This document shows positions 62,938-64,000 of a DNA stretch of 64,000 bases, piece by piece. Position 1 is the first letter of the stretch. Each line of letters opens with the position of its first letter. The stretch spans positions 124,001-188,000 of the forward strand of contig NZ_VTWS01000008.1 of NCBI RefSeq assembly GCF_008727875.1, read 5' to 3'. The notes beneath the pieces are model-generated. The model saw nothing but the letters and a program-made list of their open reading frames with translations. It had not been told where the DNA came from and did not search any database. The translations under genes were made by a program, and so were the position numbers. Source of the stretch: Larkinella humicola. Lineage in GTDB: Bacteria; Bacteroidota; Bacteroidia; Cytophagales; Spirosomataceae.

Positions 62938-63166
62938 CGGTTTTAACCGTGGGAAACGAATGGCGATGGGGCGATTCAATAACCGTTTTAACGGTTTTGC
63001 CCAATCATCAGCAACCATCCAAAAACCGTTAAAACGGTTTGACGAATACCCATTTGATACCATTTGAACCCACGGTTAAAACCGTGGGCTGGTGCAAAAA
63101 CCGGCCCTGTTAACACAAACGCCTTTTGACGCTTATCCTACTTCGCAACGAAAACCGTGCGGTTTT
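62938..63166. repeat. Nest of five CGGTTTTAACCG-type palindromes
   Basis: Palindromes at 62938-62953 (CGGTTTTAACCGTGGG), 62981-62997 (AACCGTTTTAACGG), 63024-63041 (AAACCGTTAAAACGGTTT), 63069-63088 (CCCACGGTTAAAACCGTGGG) and 63151-63166 (AAAACCGTGCGGTTTT). The first and fourth, and the second and third, also pair with each other, so one nested hairpin can form. It fills the gap after the transporter gene. Confidence 0.82.
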
Positions 63167-63171
63167 AACAG

Positions 63172-63223
63172 TTTGCCAATATCAACTTAGTGCGTTAACT
63201 AAATAGAAAAAAGATACAACTTA
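63172..63223 (+). promoter_or_regulatory. Operator region of the sugar isomerase gene
   Basis: ATCAACTTAGTGCGTTAA at 63181-63198 copies the site of the MFS gene and keeps the 4 nt distance from an upstream TTTGC (63172-63176). The right palindrome half is degenerate (TAACTAA). Another half-site CAACTTA is at 63217-63223, next to the start codon. Confidence 0.6.
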
Positions 63224-63229
63224 GCAACT

Positions 63230-64000
63230 ATGGAAAACGAATCGCTCAATCACGTGGCTTCCGTACAGACGGGTTTTGAAAAACGAAAAAAAACGCGCCC
63301 GCGGATTGGCATCTTTGGCGTGGGCTACTTCAAATACTGGGGTCAGTTTGACGGCTTGCTGGATGATTTACTGAAAAAACAGGCGGTTTTCATCAAACGA
63401 ATCGAAGCCCTCGAGAGCGTGGATATTGTCGATTTTGGACTGGTCGATGACGTGACGAAAGCCTACGAAATCGTCCCGAAACTCCAGGCCGCCAACCTCG
63501 ATCTGATTTTCTGCGACATGCTGACCTACGCCACTTCCAGCACATTCGGCGTCATTATCAAAAGCATCGATACCCCGATCGTGCTCGTCGCCCTGCAACC
63601 CGATAAAGCGATGGATTACAGCCGGGCCTCCACTTATCTGCAACTCTACAATGACGACATCTGTGCCTTGCCGGAATTTGCCGGTGTGGCCGTTCGGATG
63701 GGTAAAAAAGTGCCGCAAATGGTGATCGGTACGCTGTATGACGATCCGGCTGCGGAAGCTGAAATCGAAGAATATTGCCGGATTGCCGCCGTTTTGCACG
63801 ATCTCAAAACCGCTAAAATCGGGCACATCGGCCACCCCATCGAGGCCATGCTCGACATGCATTCCGACTCGACGATGCTGACGGCGCACTTCGGTGCCCA
63901 CATTGTGCAGTGTGAAGCCCACGAAATCGTTACGCAGTATCAGCAAGCCACGGAAGAAGAGATTGAAGTTGTTCAGGATCGGATTCTGGCTTTTTTCGAC
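63230..64000 (+). CDS. L-fucose/L-arabinose isomerase-like protein, partial
   Basis: The first 257 residues of a cytosolic protein that runs beyond the window. Segments such as RIGIFGVGYFKYWGQFDGL, LDLIFCDMLTYATSSTFG, DTPIVLVALQPDKAMDY and HIGHPIEAMLDMHSDSTML match the N-terminal part of the L-fucose/L-arabinose isomerase fold group. The metal-binding residues of such enzymes lie in the missing part, so the exact sugar cannot be told. The shared operator links it to the transporter 2 kb upstream. Confidence 0.8.
   Translation, partial: MENESLNHVASVQTGFEKRKKTRPRIGIFGVGYFKYWGQFDGLLDDLLKKQAVFIKRIEALESVDIVDFGLVDDVTKAYEIVPKLQAANLDLIFCDMLTYATSSTFGVIIKSIDTPIVLVALQPDKAMDYSRASTYLQLYNDDICALPEFAGVAVRMGKKVPQMVIGTLYDDPAAEAEIEEYCRIAAVLHDLKTAKIGHIGHPIEAMLDMHSDSTMLTAHFGAHIVQCEAHEIVTQYQQATEEEIEVVQDRILAFFD

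Overview
The window is a piece of a Bacteroidota chromosome, most like the order Cytophagales (Spirosomaceae such as Spirosoma or Larkinella). The signs are a SusC/SusD pair with the Bacteroidota surface-lipoprotein signal, LytS/LytTR and NarL-type two-component systems, outer-membrane beta-barrel proteins with carboxypeptidase-like domains, few Shine-Dalgarno sites, promoter-like TAnnTTTG boxes, and about 50% GC. The family assignment is an inference from gene content. No rRNA, tRNA, transposase or CRISPR array was seen.

Layout: 1-3822 is the end of a SusC/SusD nutrient-uptake pair. 4085-6579 is a TPR histidine kinase with its NarL-type regulator. 6843-16639 is a class I lanthipeptide gene cluster: precursor 1, a luciferase-like flavoenzyme, precursor 2, full-length dehydratase LanB, C39-peptidase ABC exporter, HlyD-type fusion protein and cyclase LanC. 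The two precursors have nearly the same leader peptide, each sits behind a copy of the same ~150 bp upstream region, and both cores carry two Thr-x3-Cys ring patterns although the other core residues differ. LanB has a perfect palindromic repeat inserted in frame at its domain junction.

16746-30677 is a mixed region: two Planctomycetes-type heme c proteins, a pentapeptide-repeat protein, a serine hydrolase, two LytS/LytTR systems (one enclosing two NlpE-like paralogues) and an intradiol-dioxygenase-like protein. 30768-41897 holds envelope and carbohydrate-related proteins (beta-barrel receptor, two-domain SGNH esterase, polysaccharide-binding lipoprotein, glycosidase-like enzyme, M28 peptidase, DUF4932 metalloprotease). 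42042-49092 is an AraC-type membrane regulator coupled to lpd, sucB and sucA (2-oxoglutarate dehydrogenase).

49326-53400 is the second unusual locus. A small CPxxC-ending protein and a seven-helix membrane protein occur as a pair, the pair is present twice in tandem, and it is followed by a histidine kinase that has almost no sensor domain and a NarL-type regulator. I know no described system that matches it.

53796-56857 encodes nucleotide-sugar enzymes (RmlA, RmlB, GalE). 57134-61412 holds housekeeping and small genes (transglutaminase-like, DUF4177, phosphopantetheinyl transferase, WD40, DivIVA-like, FolB). 61635-64000 encodes an MFS transporter and a partial sugar isomerase with the same promoter-operator arrangement. 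Throughout, gene ends are marked by long inverted repeats, many built of iterated short words, and one word family (GAGTGAAT-like) recurs at two loci 54 kb apart.
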